From positions 682,001 through 746,000 of the forward strand of contig PSQN01000004.1 in the NCBI GenBank assembly GCA_002989075.1: a DNA stretch of 64,000 nucleotides. Direction: 5' to 3'. Positions 44,103-55,131 of the stretch are shown in pieces. The notes below the pieces were generated by a model that saw only the letters and a list, made by a program, of their open reading frames with translations, was not told where the DNA came from and searched no databases. The position numbers and the translations under genes are program-made. The stretch comes from Arthonia radiata. Taxonomy: Eukaryota > Ascomycota > Arthoniomycetes > Arthoniales > Arthoniaceae. Each line of letters begins with the position of its first letter. The stretch's first letter is position 1.

Positions 44103-46020
44103 ATGGCACAGAAGGTCATGGACGCGCTTCCCTCTCACCTTAAGAACGCCGTCGGCAATGGCGCCGTCGACGGCGAGCGACACCACGGCAAGACCCAGAG
44201 CCATGTCGTAAGTGCTTCTCGAATTTGTGTCTCCTAGCACCGCAGTCCGATGTGTAGGGGACAGTCGATTCGAGGTTTAGATGGTGTCAAGCAAAGACTG
44301 CGGTTGCCCCCCTACACGTAGCATCACAAGTATTTGTTGTGCGAACGCACACACAAGTTCTTCTGGGCGGTCTGCAGACACTTCACCTTCACCACACATC
44401 TCCTCCACTATCCGGCCACGATGCCTTTACATCAAATTGACGGCTTGGAACTCCTTGAAAAGCTGAGAACACTCCCAGTGCTAACAAACATGCCCTCTGA
44501 CCAGGCCTTCGAAAACACTTCCACCTCCGTTGCCGCATCTCAAATGCGTAACGCTCTTAATGCCTTGGCCGACAGCGTCAAAGATTCTTCGGAGAAGCAG
44601 GTAAGCTATTATTCAGCGCTACAAACATTTCACGAACTGACCTTCCCACTAGCGCTTCGAGACCGAGATGGACAACTTCTTTGCCCTCTTCCGCCGCTTT
44701 CTGAACGACCGCGCCAAAGGCAACGCCATTGAGTGGTCCCGCATTGCTCCTCCAAAGCCCGAGCAAGTCGTTGACTACGCCGACCTCGCCAACTCCGAGT
44801 CTGTCGAGTTCCTTGACAAGCTTGCGGTCGTCAAGCTCAACGGTGGTCTTGGTACCTCCATGGGTTGTGTGGGCCCCAAGTCTGTCATCGAAGTTCGTGA
44901 CGGCATGTCCTTCCTCGACCTGTCGGTCCGCCAGATTGAATACCTCAATCGCACTTACAACGTCAACGTTCCATTCGTCCTGATGAACTCCTTCAACACC
45001 GACTCGGATACCGCCAGCATCATCAAAAAGTACGAGGGCCACAACCTTGACATCATGACATTCAACCAATCAAGATATCCTCGTGTGGTCAAAGATTCCC
45101 TCCTGCCCGCACCCAAGTCATACAACTCACAGAGTTCCGACTGGTACCCGCCAGGCCACGGCGACGTTTTCGAGTCGCTGTACAATAGTGGCATACTCGA
45201 AAAGCTTCTGAGCCGCGGCAAGGAGATCATATTCCTCTCCAATGCTGACAACCTGGGAGCTGTGGTCGATTTGAGCATTCTCCAGCACATGGTCTCGACC
45301 AAGGCCGAGTACATCATGGAATTGACCGACAAGACCAAGGCCGACGTCAAGGGTGGCACGATCATCGACTACGAAGGCCAGGCGCGTTTGCTCGAAATTG
45401 CTCAGGTCCCCAAGGAGCACGTCAATGAATTCAAATCAATCAAGAAATTCAAATACTTCAACACCAACAACATCTGGATGAATCTTCGTGCGGTCAAGCG
45501 CATCGTGGAGAACAACGAGCTGGCCATGGAGATCATTCCGAATGAGAAGAGCATTCCCGCCGACAAGAAGGGTGAGTCGGACGTCAGCATCATCCAGCTC
45601 GAGACCGCTGTAGGTGCCGCCATTCGTCACTTCGGCAATGCACACGGTGTCAACGTGCCTCGACGCCGCTTCTTGCCCGTCAAGACCTGCTCCGACCTCA
45701 TGCTCGTCAAGTCAGATCTCTACGCACTCAAGCACGGCCAGCTCGTCATCGACCCCAACCGCTTCGGTCCGGCTCCGCTCATCAAGCTCGGCAGCGATTT
45801 CAAGAAGGTGTCCAGCTTTCTCTCTCGTATCCCCAGCATTCCCAAGATTGTCGAACTCGATCATCTCACCATCACAGGCAAGGTCAACCTCGGTCGGGGC
45901 GTCACTTTGAAGGGCACTGTCATCATCGTGGCCACCGAGGGCCAGACCATTGACATTCCGCCAGGCTCGGTGCTTGAGAACGTCGTGGTGCAGGGCAGTT
46001 TGAGACTGCTCGAGCACTAG
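44103..46020 (+). CDS. UGP1: UTP-glucose-1-phosphate uridylyltransferase (UDP-glucose pyrophosphorylase)
   Basis: Exons 44103-44207, 44505-44600 and 44653-46020 give 522 residues, the normal length. Introns are 297 nt (with a CTAAC site near 44481) and 52 nt (GTAAGC..CACTAG). The nucleotide-binding loop [20 protein letters not shown] (about residues 126-145), NQSRYPRV, the [17 protein letters not shown] signature and [13 protein letters not shown] are all present. A left-handed beta-helix-like C-terminus follows ([20 protein letters not shown]). The enzyme makes UDP-glucose from UTP and glucose-1-phosphate in the cytosol, for beta-glucan, glycogen and trehalose synthesis. The first exon ([20 protein letters not shown]) is short and variable, as in other fungal Ugp1 proteins. 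Confidence 0.97.
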
Positions 46021-46269
46021 ACGAAAAGTTTGGGGAACCTGTACTTGCATCAGCATGTCCAGGAAAAGGCGTTTCGGTTCGATGACACCCCATTCACGAT
46101 TGGTTTGCATTACCATGGGCGGTAACGATTGCGTGTAGAGATTGATTATCTGCACTTCATGTTGGAAGGCACCACGGTACAGAACTTGCGAGATTCTTGA
46201 TAGGTACCTGATAATGAGAAGAGAAATGGACAGTGAATGACCTCCTCCATGCGTTGATACTCTTATTAT

Positions 46270-47439
46270 ATGTCTTTTAGTGGCGTCGATGAGCGCGCCT
46301 TGGCGTCTTCGAGGACTCGTTCCGATTCTCTCCATGCAATGTCTTCCACTACCATCGCCATACCATCGTCTCAAATCGCATTTCAACCCCCTCCGCTTCC
46401 GCCATCTCTTCTAAATAACGAGCAATCGCATTTCCTCGTCCAACATGGCCATCTTCCCATTTCCCTCCCGCCAAAGCTCCTCCAGCACCATCAAGACCTA
46501 CAAGCCGCCAGCAAAGCCTTCTTCACTCTCATCCGCGACATAAAAACAACGCTCCTACCCGCAGCCCAAGGCACAGAACTAGGCTACTACCACGTCGCAG
46601 ACAAGAAAGAATACGTCACGTTCCGCCATGCCTCGCAGTCGCACGACCAGCTCCCTGCTCTACGCAGACTTGTCGACGACGCAGACACCTTTGCAGCTGT
46701 TGAGAAGACCGTAAGACATCTCCAGGATACAGCACAAAAGACATGGTACCACACAGCCGCGCACCTGCACCGCGTCCTCCTCGACCTGTCCCGCTACATT
46801 GGCATTCCGCCCACGGCGTGGGACCCCTTGCTTGACGGGTGTTTAGCCCTGCCTCCGTGTCTCGCGGATTCGACGCCAAGTCTCCTGCGGACGTTCCTGT
46901 ATGAGCCCGAGAGAGGTGTTGCTGCGCCGCATAAAGACAACGGGCTTTTGACGCTGTGCGTGGGTAATGAGGAGGGTCTGCAGGTGTGGCGGGATGATCC
47001 TGAGGGGCCTGAGTTCTACGGCGATACCAGCACCAGCAATACCAACGACCCCATCACAGATAAACCGAGTGAAAAAGCAAACACAAGACGCGGTCGCTGG
47101 GACGACACACGCGGCCCCACCATCCTCATCGGCAGCGCGCTGTGGCTGCTCTCGGACGGACGGGTCCAAGCGGGCGGGCACAGGGTTGTTGCGAACACCC
47201 GGGGCCGGCAGAGCGTGGTTTTTGCGCTGAGGCCGAGCACGCGACATGCTGTTGATTTGGGGATCTTTGGGGGGGAGGGGGTGGTGGAGATGAGGGAGTT
47301 CTGGGGGCGGGTTGTGAATGGACGGGTTAATGTTAATGCTGTTGAGAGTGTGAGGGAGAGGCAACGAAGGGAGAGGGAGGGGAGGATGAAGAAAGCGGAA
47401 GGGAAGGGGGAAAGGGAAACAGTGGGGAATGGTGGTTGA
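46270..47439 (+). CDS. 2-oxoglutarate/Fe(II) oxygenase, isopenicillin N synthase-like fold
   Basis: A single exon of up to 389 residues. The ATG at 46270 opens the frame, but M24 (46339) starts a more typical N-terminus. Iron ligands are H221 and D223 (VAAPHKDNGLLTLC) and H304 (VQAGGHRVV). R313-Q-S315 (RGRQSVVFAL) is the Arg-x-Ser that binds 2-oxoglutarate, so the active site is complete. An LQVW strand follows the first motif, as in isopenicillin N synthase-like enzymes. Substrate is unknown: such enzymes oxidise many small molecules. The last 45 residues are a charged Arg/Glu/Gly tail not usual for the family. It lies 250 bp after UGP1 on the same strand, with no secondary-metabolism gene beside it. 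Confidence 0.85.
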   Translation: MSFSGVDERALASSRTRSDSLHAMSSTTIAIPSSQIAFQPPPLPPSLLNNEQSHFLVQHGHLPISLPPKLLQHHQDLQAASKAFFTLIRDIKTTLLPAAQGTELGYYHVADKKEYVTFRHASQSHDQLPALRRLVDDADTFAAVEKTVRHLQDTAQKTWYHTAAHLHRVLLDLSRYIGIPPTAWDPLLDGCLALPPCLADSTPSLLRTFLYEPERGVAAPHKDNGLLTLCVGNEEGLQVWRDDPEGPEFYGDTSTSNTNDPITDKPSEKANTRRGRWDDTRGPTILIGSALWLLSDGRVQAGGHRVVANTRGRQSVVFALRPSTRHAVDLGIFGGEGVVEMREFWGRVVNGRVNVNAVESVRERQRREREGRMKKAEGKGERETVGNGG

Positions 47440-48700
47440 AGAGCGTGCGCGGGCTATGAGCAAGACACGGGGTGTTGGACGGTGGTGTGGGAAGCTTCTT
47501 CGGCGGGCTGGATCACGAGGATGCTATGTGGTGAGCTGTCGCTGTCGAGCAGTCTGCTGAGCATGGTCGCTGGCCCTATACCATAAAGAAGCCCTTCGGT
47601 GAGCACCGCAAGCTCGAGTTCACAACTTGAAAGGTATGCATTGTAACAACAACATGAGCTTAAAGGGACATATTCGACACCTAAACACAGAATCACCACC
47701 CCAGGCTTGCGGTCTCCAACATCCATCATCAATCTTCTCGCCCGTGTCCACCGCCCAGAGCCCAAAAAGCGGAGGCACGGGGTACTCATCACCACCATAT
47801 TGATAATAGAGAAAGTCTTCAACGTATTGAACTAAGCTCAACATCCACAAGCTGCCCTTCATTGCAGCGTTACGTCCTGCCTGTACTGCAGATGAGTGAA
47901 ACATGAAGGTGGTAAGGACCCGGTACGCGCTGCAGTCGTGCCTTGTCCGTCCAACAGAGAATCATCACAAGCATTCCCTCGAACAACTCCTACACCTCGC
48001 AACACAACTGCAACGTCCTCCCCTATCGCCCAGTAGCCCGGCCCTACCTCCCGCTCGCCCCATCCATCCCACATACTCCTCATCTTCTCGACGCCGCGCC
48101 ACAGCAGACCTTCCACCCTTACGTCATTTTGCAAGCCGAAGGGCTGGCGTGCCACGCTACTTGCAGATCGTACTCTTTGCTTCATATGCAGGCTTCAACA
48201 GTCTGTGATCGCTTGCCAGTAGTCAGTGCGCCACCACCTAGATGTATCAAGTTCGCCTCACTCCCGAGCATCACACCCCTCAACATCTCCACACCGCTCA
48301 TCTACCACGCGATTGCTCACCATACTTCCGTCCCACGTTCAATCCAAAAATACCCATCCCCCATCTCCTCAAGATCTTTCCATTGTTACTCACCTATGCG
48401 TCTCCATCCTCACTCACCGCACAGCACAAACCCTTCCACTCTCTTGCCCTCTACACCATCGACTAAAGATCAAGACGCACAAACATCATCACTCTTGGTG
48501 TTCTGCATCCAGACGCTGGCGTTGAGAGTACTCTAAGGCGTGATGTGCGAAGTCTATGAAGAGCGACGATGGCGGTTGCGCTGCGATATGGCGGTGGGTG
48601 AGAGTTATTGGTTTCCAGGGGTAGAGGGAGGGAGAGGGAGGTGTGGAGGGTGGTGTACTAGAGGATGGCGGGGAATAGAAGACTGGAGAGATTGGATGGG
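47440..48700. other. Gene-poor stretch, no gene supported
   Basis: Includes a C/T-rich plus-strand tract at about 47985-48470. Open frames there arise from biased composition. No gene was recognised. Confidence 0.45.
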
Positions 48701-48716
48701 TTAATAGATGGATGTG

Positions 48717-48988
48717 CGAGCGGGTGAGTATGTGAGCGGATGGTTTTGTGAGCGGGTGGTTGTGTGAGCGGATGGTTGTGTGAGCGGATGGTTGCGTGAG
48801 CGGATGGTTGTGTAGGCAGGTAAGTATGTAAGCGGGCGATTGTGTGAGCTCATGAGTAGATAGAAGATTGAGCGGATGGGACTGTGAGCGGATGGGACTG
48901 TGAGCGGATGGGACTGTGAGCGGATGGGACTGTGAGCGGATGGGAGTGTGAGTGGATGGTTGCGTGAGCGGATGGTTGTGTGATTGAA
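48717..48988. repeat. 16-bp minisatellite
   Basis: Roughly 15 tandem copies of a 16-bp unit, GTGAGCGGATGGTTGT, with a second unit type GTGAGCGGATGGGACT in a block at about 48870-48955 (several near-perfect copies). The array is interrupted by a few diverged units. Because 16 is not a multiple of three and the unit lacks stops on the minus strand, a minus-strand frame stays open across the whole array, which is a composition effect and not evidence for a gene. Confidence 0.9.
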
Positions 48989-51900
48989 GAGATGCGTGTG
49001 GAGAGCTATGTGGGCAGATAGACGTATGAGCAGATAGAGCCGCGAATGCATCGATAGAAAAACGACCCCAATATATGTTGGTAAAAGTGCAAAAAGATAC
49101 ATTTCACTATCAATAAAAACATGAAGAAATTCATCTCTGATCATATAAACTTCAAAGCAAGCAGATTATGGAGGAGAAATTCTTTCCACGGGTAAGTCCA
49201 CGAACGAGTTTATATGCAAACAGTTTTATGTACCAAGAGATAACTATGTTAGCACAAGATTATACAGCATAGATGTCGCCAAGTGGCACAATAGCTATCC
49301 AATTAGTTGCTCAGATAAACAGCAATAGACAGAATAAGGTATTCAGTAAGGTATATGGAGATATGGGAGTCTTGCTTTTAGATATTCCCACATCTCATAG
49401 ATATGCAATTTCCTAGACATGTGCGCAGATCACCATGCAAGCCCGAGACTCTACAGTAAAACAGCTGTGTAATCGAAAACGTACGGGTACACATGATTCT
49501 GCGTGAAGCAGTATGCTATAGATTAGTAGTTGCATCGAATAGTTGTGTAAAGAAAACTCTGTCAAAGTTTGAACAGAATTTTCAGCTAATGCGATCTTGT
49601 GCTTGAGGTAACAACATCCCTGTGGGCAAATAGACACAGAAGTGGAAGAGAGTAAGGTCCTTAAGATGATGAAGAGATGGAGGTCGATGAGAAGCGGTTA
49701 CACCAAGGTCTCAGAGCATATTGTGTCTGGGTCTTCCGTGAACCCCTCGACGCGATGGCAGGTTGACTCTGTAGAAAGCTTGTGGCTAAGTATGAGGTGG
49801 TCGCAGAGGTCGTGGAGCGACAAGGTTCCGATTTTGAGTATGCTTCTTGAGAGCAGTCGTTGGCCTGAGTATTCATGGAAGCCTTGCACGATATGCTTCT
49901 GTCCCCTCTCTTGCTTTTACGATGGCCGACATACTGTCTTCCCGTCGAGGGTGCATTTGTTGAACGTCGCTTGATTTGTTTGGATGCTCTCTTGGTGTAG
50001 GAGGTCATGTTGCTGATAGCGTATGGCGAATCGGATATTTGTGACGCGGCAGGACTACTTGAACGGTACGTTCGGTGGTCGCATGCTTCTGTCCGCCGGG
50101 CAAGAGAGAAATCATTGTGTTTTTACTGTAGGTAGGAGCCTTGCCTGAGCCACAACGTGATTGTAGCCACTCTCTGCATGGTCGCTTCAAGACCGACCTC
50201 TTACGTACACCCTAGCAAGTTTGCTAGCAGGATCGTCGTATGCCTTGCTGTGGTTTAATGGCGAGAAGCGGTCTGGATGCTACAATGTGGTGCGACATTC
50301 AAGACTCGGTATGTCGATAGGTCACCTGCTTGTCAGAGGTATTAGCAGACCCACTGACGATGCTACCCCACCGCTGCGCACGTCTCACCGTGTATGAGGC
50401 TGAACGCTTGCAGCTATTATCCTGCTTTTTGAAACCTGCAGACGAGAGGTCCACCGTAGACGAAGAAGGTGAATGGCTGGCGTCGCACATAGCCTGCTTC
50501 ACCAATTGATGTCCACGGAAAGTTTGATCGCTGCACTGCCTGCGTACCAGACACGAGCGGACGCAAGGCAGCTTTTGTACCTTCGTGTCGATCAGTCAGC
50601 ACAGGTCGGATGACCAAAGGGGAATGTGCTCCACATACGCTGTATCAGGCAAATGAGTCTTCATTGGGTCAAAGGATTTGGTGTTCGGGATGGACGAGGA
50701 TGGTCGTTTGTCCATGGATGAAAGTCTGAAGTATACTGCCTATCTGGTGGCCTCTCTACCATGGAGAACTTGGGATTATGTGTGGAGATTAGAGGCTGAG
50801 TGTGTGATCTTCAGGGACGCCCGCTTGGACCATTGTGTGATGTGCGTATCTGCCGGTCGATCAATTCAATGTGAGTTGACTTCATGTCAACAGCATAGGT
50901 CTTCTTATGCCTATTGTACGCAATTCTGATTAGTCTCTGGGAGTTTTTGCGCTTCTAGTTGTATAGGCGAGGTACAAACTTATTACTGGCCTTCTTAAAT
51001 TGGCTGTCGTGATCTCCCATGATGTTACACAGCTCTCTTTGCTTTACTGGTTTTCTGCCTGTTGATTCGGCGTAAATGATCATGGTAATCTTCATACAGG
51101 CTCGTCGTCATGTCTATTGGTGCTGTAGAGAGTCTTGAAAGGATATGCTCGAGCGAGCGACAAGCCTTGGTCAGAACCAGTGAGCAGCTGCGTATGCGAC
51201 GTGGGACCGCTACTAGCCCCCTCGCCACGACCTCCCCGACGTTGCCTTTGCCAGATTTGCGTCGCCCGATCCTCCCTCACTGATGTCGACGTTGCTACCT
51301 CTGGCGGCACACATGTGCCCTCAGATTGCAACATGACAATCCCCAGACGAGACATTAAACGAGCCCTGAGAAGCCACACGGTCGAGTTTGAAACTGGTCT
51401 GTCCTCGCGTTTAGCAGTCAAGTCAGCCTGAAGCAATCCGTGGCGCTAATAACAGGAGCTGAGACAGTTCCTGCGCACGCTTCCCTCCCGCATAACCACG
51501 AGGTGGCTTGCATATCGACCGCATCGTTGACAGTGAGCTCGCGTGGCATTCGCGTGGCCGCCACGAAATGAGCGCCATGCAACGCGGATGCATACGTGCC
51601 GCTGTCTATTTTCCACGTGGTGGTTGGGTGTTTATTTGCATGGAGGGAGAGTTTGGCGGCATGCACAATGGCCGACCTCCGCGGTGAAGTTACCTGAGGT
51701 ATGCGGCACGATGCGATAGTTACCAAGAGTGGAAAATACGCCAAGGAATATGAGAGTTTTAGGATATTTTTGACGAAGACGGCATGAGTCGCGGGAATAG
51801 AACGCGGTCAATTTGCTTCTAGAAGCCCGACTGATGCTTCTGCGTGGCGTCACAACAGTCGTGCTGTCCGGACCGCCGCGGCGAAAGAGTCTCGTGCGCC

Positions 51901-54044
51901 TGCATGAAGCCGACGTGCATCTCAGCTGCAAGGCTGGGGGTTACGCCCAGACGTTGCTGTGACAGCTGCGGTATGCATAATGAGCGTGTGGGTGCGTTTC
52001 AGATATCGCACGGGACAGCCACGTGTCTGGAGTTTGCATCATTCTTAGCTTTGACGGCTCACGAACTGTGACAGTAGCATCACTGGCGAAGGGTGCCGAG
52101 GAAGTCTCTTGACATAAACAATGAAGCCAAAATGTGACAGGACAGAGCTAACGAGTCACCGAGGGAAGATCGGCTCTTGTGGATCTTTTGGGTGCTGGGC
52201 CGTGCCTGACAATATTGCGTCTTGTATGAGGTCGATCTTCGCAGCGATCAAGCAATACAGTAGGAGCTCTTCACAACAGACGGTGTGCCTACAGATGCCA
52301 ATTAGCAATTCCTTGTATGGGGCATGAATAGCGGCAGGTCTATAAAAAGGCGGTGCAAGGAAGTGAGATGACGGCGCTTGATGGCATGCATGTTGGTAGT
52401 TCACGCGGGTGCCGGTGCCACCGACTGGACCGAGCGTCCGCCATCTGATTGGTCGAATAAGCATTTGCTACAATCACCTTTTTGGAAATAGCTAGGTCCA
52501 TACGGAACGTAGACCGCCCACTAATGGTCTGCTTACAGGCTCAATCAGTAGCTGTCAAAGATATTGACTTTGCGATCACAGAATAGCATCTGAGCAAATA
52601 CATGAGCGTCCCTAGCGATCTTCAATGGCTGTGTTCTTTCGAGCGCGGAGATTGAGCTGCAGCAGAGTAATGTAGTCTTCGAGGTGGTGTTGACTCGCAG
52701 GCCAATCAACGGCAAGAGCCGAGCCTCCAAAGAGCCGGCACACCCGCGGCCTTTCTCGTTTGAGCGCGTGTTTGGTTCAACTCATGCACCACACTCGCCC
52801 AATTGTGCAAGAAGTCCACGGCCGGCGATCTCTACCGCTCGTCGATTCGTCCTTTCCACTTACCCCATCTGGGGGGAAGCAGTCCCTAGTAGTGCACGTG
52901 TTGGCCTGACCTGCTTTTGCTGCCTTCGCCAAACCCGCACTCCAGCAGGCAAATGGAGCGCGCGATGGGGATACTATGATTGGCATCGACCGGCGTCTGG
53001 TAGGGTATACGCACTGTACGGACTATCGGCGTGACGTAGAGATGTCCAGTCCGTGGACAAACAACGGTCCGCTTTAGGAGACTTCCACGGACCATATCGA
53101 GGCCTCCCCTGTTCGGCAGCTCCTTCCAACGCATTGCGCCCCAAGTGCGCGCCTTCTCTGCTCGACTAACCATGTAAGATGACTCGGCGCTCTCGAACAG
53201 CCGGCAACAATGCGGTATCGATCCATGGATCTTTGCTCATTTCGACTGCGCTGCTGTACCCGCCTCCGACGCTGACTCTCCCAACCAGGTGTGCGCGGGC
53301 CGCAACGCTGCCATTTTTGCCCTCGGGATCCTCTGCCCGGCTCTTTCCACTCGCTTCCCGTGCTTGGTGCTAATCACCATCTCGAAACATGGGTTCACAA
53401 ACCCAGACCACCCTGCGGCGTGATCGCCAGCAGACTCCATAGTGGAGCCGACCTCTTCCGCCGCCCCAGGCCTTGCCCACGACGCGGGCGTGCTCCCTCC
53501 TCCATGCATTTCTGGCAACGTACGCCAATCCGCATCTGCTGCAGCCATAGTCTCCAACGCTAAGCCACCTGCATTGCTCTCCATCATCATGGAACTTTAA
53601 CGCGCACGCACGGTTGACAATTTCTTTTCTCCCCGGAGGAAGTCCAACTTGAAACATGTACCTTTTCTCTAGTATTTCCTTCCCAATGTTGTAGCTCACA
53701 GACCATCATTCGCTTTTATATCATTCCTTGTGCGGCCTCCTACTTCGCCACTACAGCAGCGCACGAGCACACCTAACCAGATCATCCTCCTCCTACAAGG
53801 CTCATTCCTATCGTTCAGGGTGTAACGACCATTCTACATGCGCATCTGGAACAGATCACATCCATCCTACGTGCTCAATCCCTGTCCATCTGTGCCGGTC
53901 AAGCTGTCCTGTACACTATACTGCGGGTGGCCTTACCGACGTACATAAAAGTCTTGATCGTCGGCATCAGCATCACAAGGCTCACATCTATCGTGCATCA
54001 GCTTCTATCGGTTCACTTCCATTTTGGAAGACAAGCCGAAGCTC
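48989..54044. other. Gene-poor stretch, one possible decayed or cryptic gene inside
   Basis: About 5 kb without a firm gene, apart from the weak candidate at 49690-50620. AT-richer than the flanks near 49050-49600. No transposon ends, tRNA or rRNA seen. Confidence 0.45.
49690..50620 (-). CDS. Possible multi-exon hypothetical protein, structure unresolved
   Basis: On the minus strand, a phase-0 36-nt GT..AG segment (about 49905-49940) joins two protein-like pieces, TNQATFNKCTLDGKT and KHIVQGFHEYSGQRLLSRSI, the latter running to a stop near 49698. Other protein-like pieces lie upstream: TTERTVQVVLPRHKYPIRHT near 50030-50090 and GYVRRQPFTFFVYGGPLVCR near 50430-50490. I could not join these pieces with convincing splice sites. 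It may be a real gene with several short introns, or a decayed one. No family is recognised. Confidence 0.25.
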
Positions 54045-55131
54045 ATGGTATCCATCATAGCCACGACTCAGGACCTCTATAAATCCCAGTGGTCCTCCCC
54101 CGACTTTTACATGGACCACAGCAGGGCAACTGAGCGATCAAGTCCTCGACATCCTTACTCCGCTCCCTTGACCGATCCTACTCCCCTACAGTCGTTCCTG
54201 CCCACGGTCTTCCCATCAATCTCTCACCACCAACCACTCGAGCTCAAGCTTCCTGAGAAGGCCCCGTCGCGGAAACGAAAGGCTTCAGAGGTTGACGATC
54301 TCGCCATGAACCAGCACTTCCAACGGCCTCGGCATGATGGTCATCACGATGGAGCAACTATCGATCCGCAAAGCTTAACAACCCCATTCACGACCGCGTC
54401 TTATATGCCTGAACATTATGCTCCTTCGATAGAGACGACTTCACCTTACTCCACATGGCAACCAACGCCCCCTGTCCGAACCACCTCGGCACCTATGGAT
54501 CCCAACACTGCGAGTCAATACCCTTACAGCTACGTGGAGACATCACCAGTGCCGTCAAGTTACTCGCATCGATCTTCGATTGCCAGCACGGCGTCACAGT
54601 CAATGGGTCCCATCTATGCAAACTCCTTTCAACCCTCGTATCACACGATGCCATATTCGAATCAAAACTACGCGCAGCCGCCGCCGCCTCCACCAATGAA
54701 CTATCCTGTGTAAGTATTCTCGCCAATTCCTGATACACCTAACGTGCTCACACATTTCTAGTAGTTATATGATCCCGTTGCAAGTTCCGGTGCAACCGCC
54801 AACCACACTGGAGTCGTCGCGAGTACCACGAGCACGAACTCAATCAATCCCACAGGCAGGCTTGCCACAGACAATGCAGCCAACGCGCTCATACTCGACT
54901 ACGTTGCCGCCGCCAGCAGAAAACGTTCGACCGAAACCCCAATGCTGGGAGCACGGCTGCAATGGCCGCGAGTTCTCGACCTTCAGCAATTTATTACGCC
55001 ACCAACGTGAGCGCAAAGGCATCGCGCCTCGCTCTGTGTGTCCGCGGTGCGGCGCAGAGTTTACACGAAGCACGGCGCGCACCAATCACTTGCTCAACTC
55101 GAAGTGCAAGCAACGGAGGAGCTCTAACTAA
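54045..55131 (+). CDS. Proline/serine-rich zinc-finger protein, probable transcription factor
   Basis: Exons 54045-54709 and 54762-55131, with a 52-nt intron (GTAAGT, CTAAC branch, TTCTAG), give 344 residues. The first 280 residues are low in order: Pro, Ser, Tyr and Gln rich, with a basic PSRKRKASE nuclear-signal-like motif near residue 83 and a Pro-run ([11 protein letters not shown]). The C-terminus has two zinc-finger-like units. The first is [20 protein letters not shown], with a C-X4-C start and an RHQRERKG end. The second, [20 protein letters not shown], ends SKCKQ and so is of C2HC type. This plan is common in orphan regulators of Dothideomycetes. The frame extends upstream without an ATG, so the ATG at 54045 is taken as the start. 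Confidence 0.8.

Noticed and set aside
45712-46386. 224-residue minus-strand frame
   Set aside because: Antisense to the end of UGP1 and the start of the oxygenase; no recognisable content.
47943-48536. 197-residue plus-strand frame rich in Ser, Pro, His and Thr
   Set aside because: Arises from a long C/T-rich tract; the other two plus frames are open there as well.
48701-49144. 147-residue minus-strand frame with 16-residue repeats
   Set aside because: It is produced by the 16-bp minisatellite, whose unit has no stop in any minus-strand frame; no conserved or folded-looking sequence outside the array.
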